In this document: positions 7,561 to 13,854 of the stretch, piece by piece
Position numbering within the stretch: position 1 is the first letter of the stretch
Layout of the letters: each line of letters begins with the position of its first letter
DNA from: MGBC163016 sp964649145
GTDB lineage: Bacteria > Actinomycetota > Coriobacteriia > Coriobacteriales > Eggerthellaceae
Direction: 5' to 3'
NCBI GenBank assembly: GCA_964649145.1
Contig: CAZYOQ010000028.1
Coordinates: forward strand, 1-17,825
DNA length: 17,825 nucleotides
The notes under the pieces: model-generated
The model's database searches: none
Told to the model about the DNA's origin: nothing
Seen by the model: only the letters and a program-made list of their open reading frames with translations
Made by a program: the position numbers and the translations under genes

Positions 7561-7782
7561 AACTGTTAAAGTCGCGCGGGCCAGAAGGTCTAATGGCATG
7601 TCGAGGCATCGAACATGTTAGAAGCGCGCAAGGATTAAAGGAGATTTTCATTGGTGCGACGAATTTGTTTGAAAAGGGAAGCTTAGTGCGGCCACATTTT
7701 TCGCACTGCTTACAAGAAATTCCCAAGTTATTAGCAAAGGCGCCATCAAGAAAGATCGAAACAAACTTTAAGGAGTCATTAA
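7561..7782 (+). promoter_or_regulatory. long S12-S7 intercistronic leader
   Basis: These 222 bases separate rpsL from rpsG. In E. coli a shorter spacer here binds S7 for translational feedback. Visible elements are a consensus AAAGGAG (7637-7643) followed at proper distance by a TTG-started 11-residue mini-ORF (7651-7686), then a hairpin AGTGCG (7685-7690) with CGCACT (7702-7707) overlapping the mini-ORF stop. No convincing protein gene fills the space. A 66-codon frame at 7593-7793 overlaps the rpsG start but resembles nothing I know. Confidence 0.4.
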
Positions 7783-8253
7783 ATGCCACGTAGAGCAGCA
7801 GCAGGCCGCAGGCCAATTCTTCCAGACGCGCGATACAACAATCGTCTGGTTACACAACTTATCAACAAAATCATGTTAGATGGCAAGAAATCCCTTGCTG
7901 AACGCATCGTCTACGGCGCTTTCGACATTGTCGCTGAGAAGACGGGCGAAGACGCGCTTTCTGTCTTCAAGAAGGCCATGGACAACGTTCGTCCAACTCT
8001 TGAATGTAAGCCTAAGCGTGTTGGTGGCGCGACCTATCAGGTTCCTATGGAAGTAGGTTCTCGTCGTGCGACCACTCTTGCAATCCGTTGGATCGTCGAT
8101 TATTCAAGGTCACGTCGCGAGCATACCATGTCTGAACGCCTTGCAAACGAGATCATGGATGCTTCTCAAAATACCGGTGCGTCAGTTAAGAAGCGCGAGG
8201 ATATGTACAAGATGGCCGAGGCCAATCGCGCATTTTCACACTATAGATTCTAG
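7783..8253 (+). CDS. rpsG: 30S ribosomal protein S7
   Basis: Primary 16S rRNA-binding protein that nucleates assembly of the 30S head and contacts E-site tRNA. The 156-aa length matches the family. The signature runs MPRRAAAGRRPILPDARYNN, then GGATYQVPMEV and the RRATTLAIRWIV helix, ending HYRF. ATG at 7783 is preceded by AAGGAG (7771-7776). It lies between rpsL and fusA, as in most bacteria. In E. coli S7 represses its own operon by binding the preceding spacer; the unusually long spacer here is compatible with a similar control. Confidence 0.97.
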   Translation: MPRRAAAGRRPILPDARYNNRLVTQLINKIMLDGKKSLAERIVYGAFDIVAEKTGEDALSVFKKAMDNVRPTLECKPKRVGGATYQVPMEVGSRRATTLAIRWIVDYSRSRREHTMSERLANEIMDASQNTGASVKKREDMYKMAEANRAFSHYRF

Positions 8254-8267
8254 ATGTGGTGTTGAAT

Positions 8268-10385
8268 ATGGCGAAACTAGAACTTAAAGACACTCGCAAC
8301 TTTGGTATTATGGCCCACATTGATGCGGGCAAGACTACCACTACCGAGCGCATTCTTTATTACACGGGCAAGACCCACAAAATTGGTGAAGTTCATGATG
8401 GAGCAGCCACCATGGACTGGATGGAACAGGAGCAGGAGCGCGGGGTTACTATTACTTCGGCAGCTACCACTTGCTTCTGGAAATATCCGCGTGGCGAGGC
8501 CGATGGCGCTGAATACCGTTTCCAGATCATCGACACCCCAGGCCACGTAGACTTTACTGCCGAGGTAGAACGTTCCCTTCGCGTTCTAGACGGCACAGTT
8601 GCAGTATTCGACGCCGTTGCTGGCGTTCAACCTCAGTCAGAGACAGTTTGGCGTCAGGCCGAACGTTACGGCGTTCCAAGAATCGCATTCATCAACAAAT
8701 ACGACCGCGTGGGCGCAGATTTCGATCATGCCATCCAAACAATGCGCGATCGTCTTGGAGCAAACGCTTTCGCAGCGCAGCTTCCAATGGGCGCAGAAGA
8801 TAAGTTTTGGGGAGTTATCGATCTAGTTACCATGGAAGCATGGGACTTCAAGGCTGACGACAAGGGCATGACCTATCCAGAAAAGATGGATGCCATCCCC
8901 GAAGAGTTTGTAGACCAGGCTGAACTTCTTCACCAAGAGCTTCTAGAGGCCGCAGCAGATTGCGACGACGACCTCATGGAAAAGGTGCTCATGGAAGAAG
9001 AGGTGACGGTCGAAGAAATCAAGGCTGCTATCCGTAAGGGCGTTATTGCATGCCAAATCAACCCTGTGTTTGTGGGCTCTGCTTACAAGAACAAGGGTGT
9101 TCAAGAGATGCTTGACGCGGTCGTGGATTATCTTCCAAGCCCGGTTGACATCCCTCCGATTCAAGGTGTTAACCCAGATAATGACGAAGTCGAGGATCGC
9201 CCAGCCGACCCGAAGGCACCGTTTAGCGCTCTTGCTTTCAAGATCATGACCGACCCATATGTTGGCAAGCTTACCTACATTCGTTGCTATTCAGGCAAAA
9301 TCGATTCAGGAAGCTACGCTCTTAATGCTGTCAAGGACAAAAAAGAGCGTATCGGTCGCCTACTTCAGATGCACTCTAATCAGCGTACTGATGTAGATGC
9401 GTGTTCTGCAGGAGACATCGTTGCTGTAGTTGGCCTTAAAGATACCTCTACTGGTGACACTCTTTGCGACGAAGATCACCCGATTGTTTTGGAATCCATG
9501 GAATTTGCCGAGCCTGTTATCGACATCGCAGTCGAGCCTAAAACAAAGGCCGAGCAGGACAAGATGGCAATCGCATTGCAGAAGCTTGCAGAAGAAGACC
9601 CAACCTTCCGCGTGTCTACCAACCATGAGACAGGTCAAACGATCATCGCTGGTATGGGTGAGCTTCACCTAGAGATCATTATTGACCGCCTCCTTCGTGA
9701 ATTTAAGGTTGAGGCGAATGTTGGAAAGCCGCAAGTTGCCTATCGCGAGCGCCCAGGACACGAGGTTCTAAACGCCGAAGGCAAATTTGTTCGTCAGTCG
9801 GGCGGCCACGGTCAATACGGCCATGCGATCATCAACATGTATCCGCAAGAGGCTGGCAAGGGTTACGAATTCGAGTCTAAGATTGTTGGCGGCGTTATTC
9901 CTAAGGAATTCATTCCTGCTGTTGACAAGGGCATCAAAGAGGCTCTCAATTCTGGTGTTTTGGCCGGATATCCTGTCGAAGACATCAAAGTCGAACTTAT
10001 TGACGGTTCATACCACGAAGTTGACTCTTCAGAAGCTGCGTTTAAGGTGGCGGGCTCTATGGCCATCAAAGATGCACTCAAGAAGTCAAATCCTGTTATT
10101 CTTGAACCTGTAATGGCGGTAGAGGTTGAAACCCCTGAGGAATACACTGGTTTCGTCATGGGCGATATTCCGTCACGCCGAGGAATGATTCAGGGGCAAG
10201 AACAGCGCGGAAACGCGGTTGTTATTAGTGGCAAAGTTCCCCTATCACAGATGTTCGGCTATGCGACCGACCTTCGCAGCGGCACTCAAGGACGCGCTGT
10301 ATATACCATGCAGTTTGATTCCTATGAGCCGGTTCCGAAGAGTGTTGCTGAAGAAATCATTGGCAAGTCCGGCGCTAACGCTTAG
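8268..10385 (+). CDS. fusA: translation elongation factor G
   Basis: GTPase that drives tRNA-mRNA translocation and, with RRF, ribosome recycling. Numbered from ATG 8268 (705 aa), the G motifs are AHIDAGKT (16-23), RGVTI (58-62), DTPGH (89-93), NKYD (143-146) and a G5 SAYKNKG. Domain IV carries SGGHGQYGH and the C-terminal part ends in the usual domain V. The G4 motif reads NKYD where NKMD is common; the Asn, Lys and Asp that matter are intact. GTG, GTG and TTG codons lie in frame at 8256-8264, but ATG 8268 gives the family N-terminus (MAKLELKDTRN). No strong Shine-Dalgarno sequence is visible 14 bases after the rpsG stop, so coupling to rpsG is likely. Confidence 0.97.
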   Translation: MAKLELKDTRNFGIMAHIDAGKTTTTERILYYTGKTHKIGEVHDGAATMDWMEQEQERGVTITSAATTCFWKYPRGEADGAEYRFQIIDTPGHVDFTAEVERSLRVLDGTVAVFDAVAGVQPQSETVWRQAERYGVPRIAFINKYDRVGADFDHAIQTMRDRLGANAFAAQLPMGAEDKFWGVIDLVTMEAWDFKADDKGMTYPEKMDAIPEEFVDQAELLHQELLEAAADCDDDLMEKVLMEEEVTVEEIKAAIRKGVIACQINPVFVGSAYKNKGVQEMLDAVVDYLPSPVDIPPIQGVNPDNDEVEDRPADPKAPFSALAFKIMTDPYVGKLTYIRCYSGKIDSGSYALNAVKDKKERIGRLLQMHSNQRTDVDACSAGDIVAVVGLKDTSTGDTLCDEDHPIVLESMEFAEPVIDIAVEPKTKAEQDKMAIALQKLAEEDPTFRVSTNHETGQTIIAGMGELHLEIIIDRLLREFKVEANVGKPQVAYRERPGHEVLNAEGKFVRQSGGHGQYGHAIINMYPQEAGKGYEFESKIVGGVIPKEFIPAVDKGIKEALNSGVLAGYPVEDIKVELIDGSYHEVDSSEAAFKVAGSMAIKDALKKSNPVILEPVMAVEVETPEEYTGFVMGDIPSRRGMIQGQEQRGNAVVISGKVPLSQMFGYATDLRSGTQGRAVYTMQFDSYEPVPKSVAEEIIGKSGANA

Positions 10386-10414
10386 GGCAAAGTATTTATT
10401 GGAGGTAAGTCAAA

Positions 10415-10723
10415 GTGGCTAATTCGAAGATACGAATTCGCTTGAAGGGCTATGATCATGAGATCGTCGACCAGTCCATCAAGCTAATCGTGGACACAGC
10501 TCAAAAGACAGGCGCCCAGATATCAGGCCCTATCCCGCTGCCGACTGAGCGCAATATGTATTGCGTTATCCGTTCGCCTCATGTCGACAAGGATTCTCGT
10601 GAGCAGTTCGAGATGCGCACGCACAAGCGTCTCATGGACATTATCAATCCGACGCCGAATACGGTTGACTCGCTTATGAGGCTCGACCTTCCGGCAGGCG
10701 TCGATATCGAGATCAAGCTGTAA
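10415..10723 (+). CDS. rpsJ: 30S ribosomal protein S10 (NusE)
   Basis: Protein of the 30S head that also acts as NusE, the antitermination and transcription-translation coupling partner of NusB/NusG. The 102-aa length is typical, with RIRLKGYDHEIVD near the start, the loop IPLPTERNMYCVIRSPHVDKDSREQFEMR, and ending GVDIEIKL. The start is GTG at 10415 with GGAGG at 10401-10405. It follows fusA by only 29 bases, with no tuf gene and no visible promoter, so str and S10 genes form one transcript. Confidence 0.97.
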   Translation: MANSKIRIRLKGYDHEIVDQSIKLIVDTAQKTGAQISGPIPLPTERNMYCVIRSPHVDKDSREQFEMRTHKRLMDIINPTPNTVDSLMRLDLPAGVDIEIKL

Positions 10724-10738
10724 GGAGCGTGAGCGACA

Positions 10739-11365
10739 ATGATTAACGCTATTTATGGCAAGAAAATCGGTATGACCCAACAGTTTTCCGAGGACGGCAA
10801 TGTCGCAGTTGTTACTGTTATCCAAGCCGAGCCGAATGTTATCACTCAGGTGAAGACCAAAGAAACCGATGGCTATGAGGCTGTGCAGGTGGGCTTTGGC
10901 GCTATCAAGGAAAACAAGGTCAACAAGCCGATGAAGGGCGAGGCCGACAAACGCGGCGTTGCGCCTACTAAGTACCTTCGCGAGATTCGCGTCGAGAACG
11001 CCTCTGAGCATACGGTAGGCGAGGAGCATAAGGTTGGTGCTTTCGCCGATGTGAAGAAGGTAGACGTTACTGGTACTTCCAAGGGCAAAGGCTTTGCGGG
11101 CGTTATGAAGCGTTACGGCTTTCGTGGCGGTCCTGGCGGGCATGGCGCTCACTTCCATCGCGCTCCAGGTTCTGTTGGCCAATGCGCCACACCTTCCCGC
11201 GTTTTCCGCGGGCTTCGCCTTCCAGGGCACATGGGCTGCAAAACTGTAACAGTGCGCAACCTTGAGGTCATGGGAATCGACGAGGATCAGAATCTGATTA
11301 TTGTAAAAGGTGCCGTTCCCGGCGGCGTCAACGGAATCGTTCGCGTTCGCAGCGCGAAGGCTTAA
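10739..11365 (+). CDS. rplC: 50S ribosomal protein L3
   Basis: Early-assembly large-subunit protein whose extended loop reaches the peptidyl transferase centre. 208 aa. Starts INAIYGKKIGMTQQF and contains GTSKGKGFAGVMKRYGF, then HRAPGSVGQCATPSRVF, the loop region where pleuromutilin and linezolid resistance mutations are known. ATG at 10739 follows an AAGGAG that overlaps the rpsJ stop. Third-cistron position as in the classic S10 operon. Confidence 0.97.
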   Translation: MINAIYGKKIGMTQQFSEDGNVAVVTVIQAEPNVITQVKTKETDGYEAVQVGFGAIKENKVNKPMKGEADKRGVAPTKYLREIRVENASEHTVGEEHKVGAFADVKKVDVTGTSKGKGFAGVMKRYGFRGGPGGHGAHFHRAPGSVGQCATPSRVFRGLRLPGHMGCKTVTVRNLEVMGIDEDQNLIIVKGAVPGGVNGIVRVRSAKA

Positions 11366-11384
11366 GCATAAGGAGTTCTTACCA

Positions 11385-12011
11385 ATGGCTAAGATTGATA
11401 TCAAAGATGCCAGCGGAAAGTCGGTCGGCCAAGCCGAACTCGCCGATTCCGTTTACGGCATTGAACCCAACATGCATGTGATGCATCGCAGTGTGTTGGC
11501 TCAGCAGAACAGCTGGCGCCAGGGCACGGCGAACACTAAGACCCGTTCCATGGTTAGTGGTGGCGGCAAGAAGCCGTGGCGCCAAAAGGGAACTGGTCGT
11601 GCTCGTCAGGGCACCATTCGTGCTCCACAATGGCGTGGCGGTGGCGTGGTCTTCGGTCCTCACACTCGTCACTATGACCAGAAGGTAAACGCTAAAGAGA
11701 TCAAGCTTGCGATGAGGTCTATCCTTTCTGCAAAGCTTAAAGATGACGAGATTCTTTGTGTCAAGGCCTTTGAATTTGAGAAGCCTTCCACAAAGCTTGC
11801 CTCTGAAGCTCTTAAGGCTCTTAAGATTAACGGGAAGCGTATCACTCTTGTTATCGCAAACGACGACGTGAATACATATCTTTCCTTCCGCAATATCCCA
11901 GGTGTTGAGATTTTGCCTGTAAATAACATGAACGCGTATGACCTTATCGACAATCGCGTTTTGCTTATCCAAGACAACTGCCTACCATATATCGAGGAGG
12001 TGCTTGCATAA
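11385..12011 (+). CDS. rplD: 50S ribosomal protein L4
   Basis: Large-subunit protein lining the exit tunnel; in E. coli it also represses the S10 operon. 208 aa. The tunnel-loop region reads GGGKKPWRQKGTGRARQGT followed by RAPQWRGGGVVFGP, intact and in the region where macrolide resistance changes occur. The start is ATG at 11385 with AAGGAG about 10 bases upstream; the longer in-frame extension to 11310 would lie inside rplC and is rejected. The stop TAA shares one base with the rplW ATG. Confidence 0.97.
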   Translation: MAKIDIKDASGKSVGQAELADSVYGIEPNMHVMHRSVLAQQNSWRQGTANTKTRSMVSGGGKKPWRQKGTGRARQGTIRAPQWRGGGVVFGPHTRHYDQKVNAKEIKLAMRSILSAKLKDDEILCVKAFEFEKPSTKLASEALKALKINGKRITLVIANDDVNTYLSFRNIPGVEILPVNNMNAYDLIDNRVLLIQDNCLPYIEEVLA

Positions 12012-12298
12012 TGAATAAGGATCCACGCTCCATTATCATTCGCCCGATCATCACCGAGCACTCCTATGATGTCATGGACAATAATGTTTTTACTTTCGAG
12101 GTTGCTCGTGACGCTAACAAAATCGAGATCAAAGAGGCTGTGCAGAAGATCTTTGACGTCACAGTTACAAAGGTGAATGTGATCAATGTCAAGCCCAAGC
12201 CCAAGCGCGTGCGCTATAGGGGAGGACTTACCCGCAATTGGAAGAAGGCAATGGTTACACTTGCCGAGGGCGACACGATAGAATTGTTCGCAAGCTAA
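12011..12298 (+). CDS. rplW: 50S ribosomal protein L23
   Basis: Exit-tunnel rim protein, docking site for trigger factor and SRP. 95 aa and complete, with the conserved start DPRSIIIRPIITEHSYDVM and central VTKVNVINVKPKPKRVRYRGG. GAGGAGGTG (11994-12002) lies inside the end of rplD and ATG 12011 overlaps its stop by one base. In most bacteria rplB, rpsS and rplV follow directly; here a terminator and rnpB follow instead. Confidence 0.97.
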   Translation: MNKDPRSIIIRPIITEHSYDVMDNNVFTFEVARDANKIEIKEAVQKIFDVTVTKVNVINVKPKPKRVRYRGGLTRNWKKAMVTLAEGDTIELFAS

Positions 12299-12334
12299 AC
12301 TGTCTTGTGACTAAAGCTTTTGTGAGCAAAAAGT

Positions 12335-12363
12335 AAAAGGGGCGCTTATGTGCCCCTTTTTTT
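12335..12363 (+). terminator. strong, probably bidirectional intrinsic terminator after rplW
   Basis: AAAAGGGGCGC, a TTAT loop and GTGCCCCTTTT form an 11-bp stem (one G-U) followed by seven T on the plus strand. Read on the minus strand the same stem is followed by TTTTACTTTTT, so it may also end the convergent rnpB transcript. Confidence 0.88.
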
Positions 12364-12466
12364 GTCTTTGGGATTGTGCCCGGCCTAGTTTGAGGTCTTG
12401 GTCTGCAGAAGTTTGCGTATTTTTGAGAGCTAGGCATGATGAAAGTTGTTTTTTATGCAAAGTTTA

Positions 12467-12941
12467 GATGAGCGGGTCATATAAGCCGGGTTCTGTACGC
12501 TTTCGCGCGACAGCCATTTATCTCGAATGCACGTCACCGCGCATCTCTAGCACGCAACCCGGATGCACGACAGGGCGTTCGTATAGCATCCCTATTTGCG
12601 CTTGCTTCGGATGGGGCTTGCCAAGCCTTGTCATTACTGACAAGCTGGTGCGCTTTTACCGCACCGTTTCAGCTTTTCTCGCCTGGCGCGCCTCTGGCAG
12701 GCGGCTAGGTGTACGGCTTTCGCTTATGGTATTTGAGACCCATTCGCTTAAGCTTTCTGCCAATCCGCCTACTAGAGACGCGCCAGAAATTCCAAGGAAT
12801 TCCCATAGGCGGGAGTCTTCTTTTCTGTGGCGCTATCCATCAGGTCACCCTGTCCAGCTGTTAGCTGGCATCCTGCCCTGTGAAGCCCGGACTTTCCTCA
12901 TACATCCAAAAGTATGTACGCGACTGTCCGACCCGCTCATC
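12467..12941 (-). ncRNA. rnpB: RNase P RNA (bacterial type A-like)
   Basis: Catalytic RNA that matures tRNA 5' ends. On the minus strand the ends form a perfect 12-bp P1 helix (GATGAGCGGGTC at 12930-12941 with its complement at 12467-12478). Conserved blocks are in order: GAGGAAAGTCCGGGCT (5' strand of P4), CAGGGTGACCTGATGG, GCGCCACAGAAA, the GGTAAAAGCGCACC element and the 3' block ACAGAACCCGGCTTATATG (12479-12497). The length of about 475 nt is at the long end for the family. Open frames on either strand here are artefacts of structured RNA. It converges on rplW and diverges from thiN. Confidence 0.95.
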
Positions 12942-12946
12942 GTGGT

Positions 12947-12973
12947 ATTCTAGCAAAGCAAAGCGAAGTGCAA
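12947..12973 (-). promoter_or_regulatory. probable rnpB promoter
   Basis: Read on the minus strand, TTGCAC (12968-12973), 15 bases, then TAGAAT (12947-12952), placing the start point at about 12941, exactly the 5' end of P1. The spacing is short, but position relative to the RNA end supports the -10. It lies within the 49 bases that separate rnpB from thiN. Confidence 0.5.
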
Positions 12974-12990
12974 TTCAAAAGCGGGTGAAA

Positions 12991-13617
12991 ATGAAGACAT
13001 GTGCTCTTGTGGGCGCCGCTGATTTTAACGAACAGCATTTCCGCGAAATGTATGACGCGAAAATGTTTGACGTGATTATCGCGGTAGACGCAGGATTTGA
13101 ATATCTAAAGAAGATAGATGTCGTTCCAAACATGGTTATGGGCGATTTCGATTCTCTTGGGTATGAACCGCTTGAAATTCGCCATGTAAAATTTTCTGCC
13201 CATAAGGATAAGTCTGATATGGAGCTTGCCATTTCTCGCGCCAAGACCATGAAATGCGATTCGCTATATGTATTTGGTGCTCTAGGCGGCAGGCTCGACC
13301 ACACAATCGCAAACCTCTATATATTCGCCGATGCTTGTGAGCAGGGAATGTATGTGTGTATGGTAGATGAGGAAATCGCCATTTTCTTTGTAAGCGGTCC
13401 AGATGTTTTCGAGGCTGATGCCCGCGAAAGCGGGACGGTGTCTGTTTTTTCAATGAGTGATGTGTCTCACGGTGTGTTTGAGCGTGGTATGGAATGGGAC
13501 ATAGATGATGTTGATTTAAGCAATAGGACGTCCCTTGGCCTTTCAAACGAACTCATTGGCCAGCCCGTGATGATTGGCGTTGAAAGTGGAACCTTAATGA
13601 TAGTTTTTCCATTATAG
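12991..13617 (+). CDS. thiN: thiamine pyrophosphokinase
   Basis: Transfers pyrophosphate from ATP to thiamine, giving TPP, and so completes salvage. 208 aa from ATG 12991. Family motifs: VDAGFEYL (32-39), GDFDSL (51-56), DKSDMELA (73-80) and GALGGRLDHTIAN (96-108), the last forming substrate and Mg contacts. A longer in-frame start at 12880 would run into rnpB and is rejected. The ribosome-binding site is weak (GCGGGTGAAA). Codon use matches the rest of the window, unlike the thiC block that follows 237 bases later. No riboswitch precedes it, as expected for an enzyme that must work when TPP is made from imported thiamine. Confidence 0.92.
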   Translation: MKTCALVGAADFNEQHFREMYDAKMFDVIIAVDAGFEYLKKIDVVPNMVMGDFDSLGYEPLEIRHVKFSAHKDKSDMELAISRAKTMKCDSLYVFGALGGRLDHTIANLYIFADACEQGMYVCMVDEEIAIFFVSGPDVFEADARESGTVSVFSMSDVSHGVFERGMEWDIDDVDLSNRTSLGLSNELIGQPVMIGVESGTLMIVFPL

Positions 13618-13670
13618 AAAATCGCTGAAGGCTCTATCTTTCTCTTAATTAGCGCAAGTCTGCCTTTCAC

Positions 13671-13698
13671 TTGAATTATGACAAGTTTGTCATATAAG
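13671..13698 (+). promoter_or_regulatory. thiC promoter with palindromic operator in its spacer
   Basis: TTGAAT (13671-13676) and TATAAG (13693-13698) are 16 bases apart. The spacer and first -10 bases are filled by an 18-bp inverted repeat with perfect 8-bp arms, TATGACAA (13677-13684), GT, TTGTCATA (13687-13694). This is the geometry of a repressor operator between -35 and -10. A second -10-like TACAAT at 13715-13720 lacks a matching -35. The promoter call is moderate; the palindrome itself is certain. Confidence 0.55.
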
Positions 13699-13728
13699 CT
13701 TTTGGTTTGCGAACTACAATGCCATATG

Positions 13729-13854
13729 ACATACGGGGAGCTCGACTCACGTTATTTCTCCTGTAGCTGTTTCAAGGAGTGTGTGTTGGGCTGAGAGGGA
13801 GTTCGGCTCCGACCCGCAAAACCTGATATGGATAATGCCAACGAAGGGAGATGT
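13729..13854 (+). promoter_or_regulatory. TPP riboswitch (THI element)
   Basis: Conserved blocks of the thiamine pyrophosphate aptamer are in order: ACGGGG (13733-13738), GGGCTGAGAGGGA (13788-13800), CCGACCC (13809-13815), ACCTGATATGGATAATGCC (13821-13839) and AACGAAGGGAG (13840-13850). Between the first two lies an enlarged P3 arm containing CTCCT/AGGAG and a CGACTCAC/GTGTGTTG stem with one mismatch. P1 can form from ACAT (13729-13732) with ATGT (13851-13854), or CATAC with GTATG, which includes the thiC start codon. The aptamer 3' end is the thiC Shine-Dalgarno sequence, and no terminator stem is evident, so translational control is most likely. Confidence 0.95.

Noticed and set aside
7081..7599. 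172-codon minus-strand open frame
   Set aside because: Antisense to rpsL and its leader; no domain.
7593..7793. 66-codon frame overlapping the rpsG start
   Set aside because: No good ribosome-binding site at its ATG, no family resemblance, and it overlaps rpsG in another frame; more likely a by-product of the leader.
10523..11404. 293-codon minus-strand open frame
   Set aside because: Antisense shadow of rpsJ and rplC, caused by strong codon bias; no recognisable domain.
12468..12953. 161-codon plus-strand open frame
   Set aside because: It lies entirely over rnpB read from the wrong strand; the RNase P RNA blocks and the perfect P1 helix explain the sequence.
13828..13854. Upstream in-frame ATG for thiC
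   Set aside because: It is inside the conserved TPP aptamer core; ATG 13855 follows the Shine-Dalgarno sequence.
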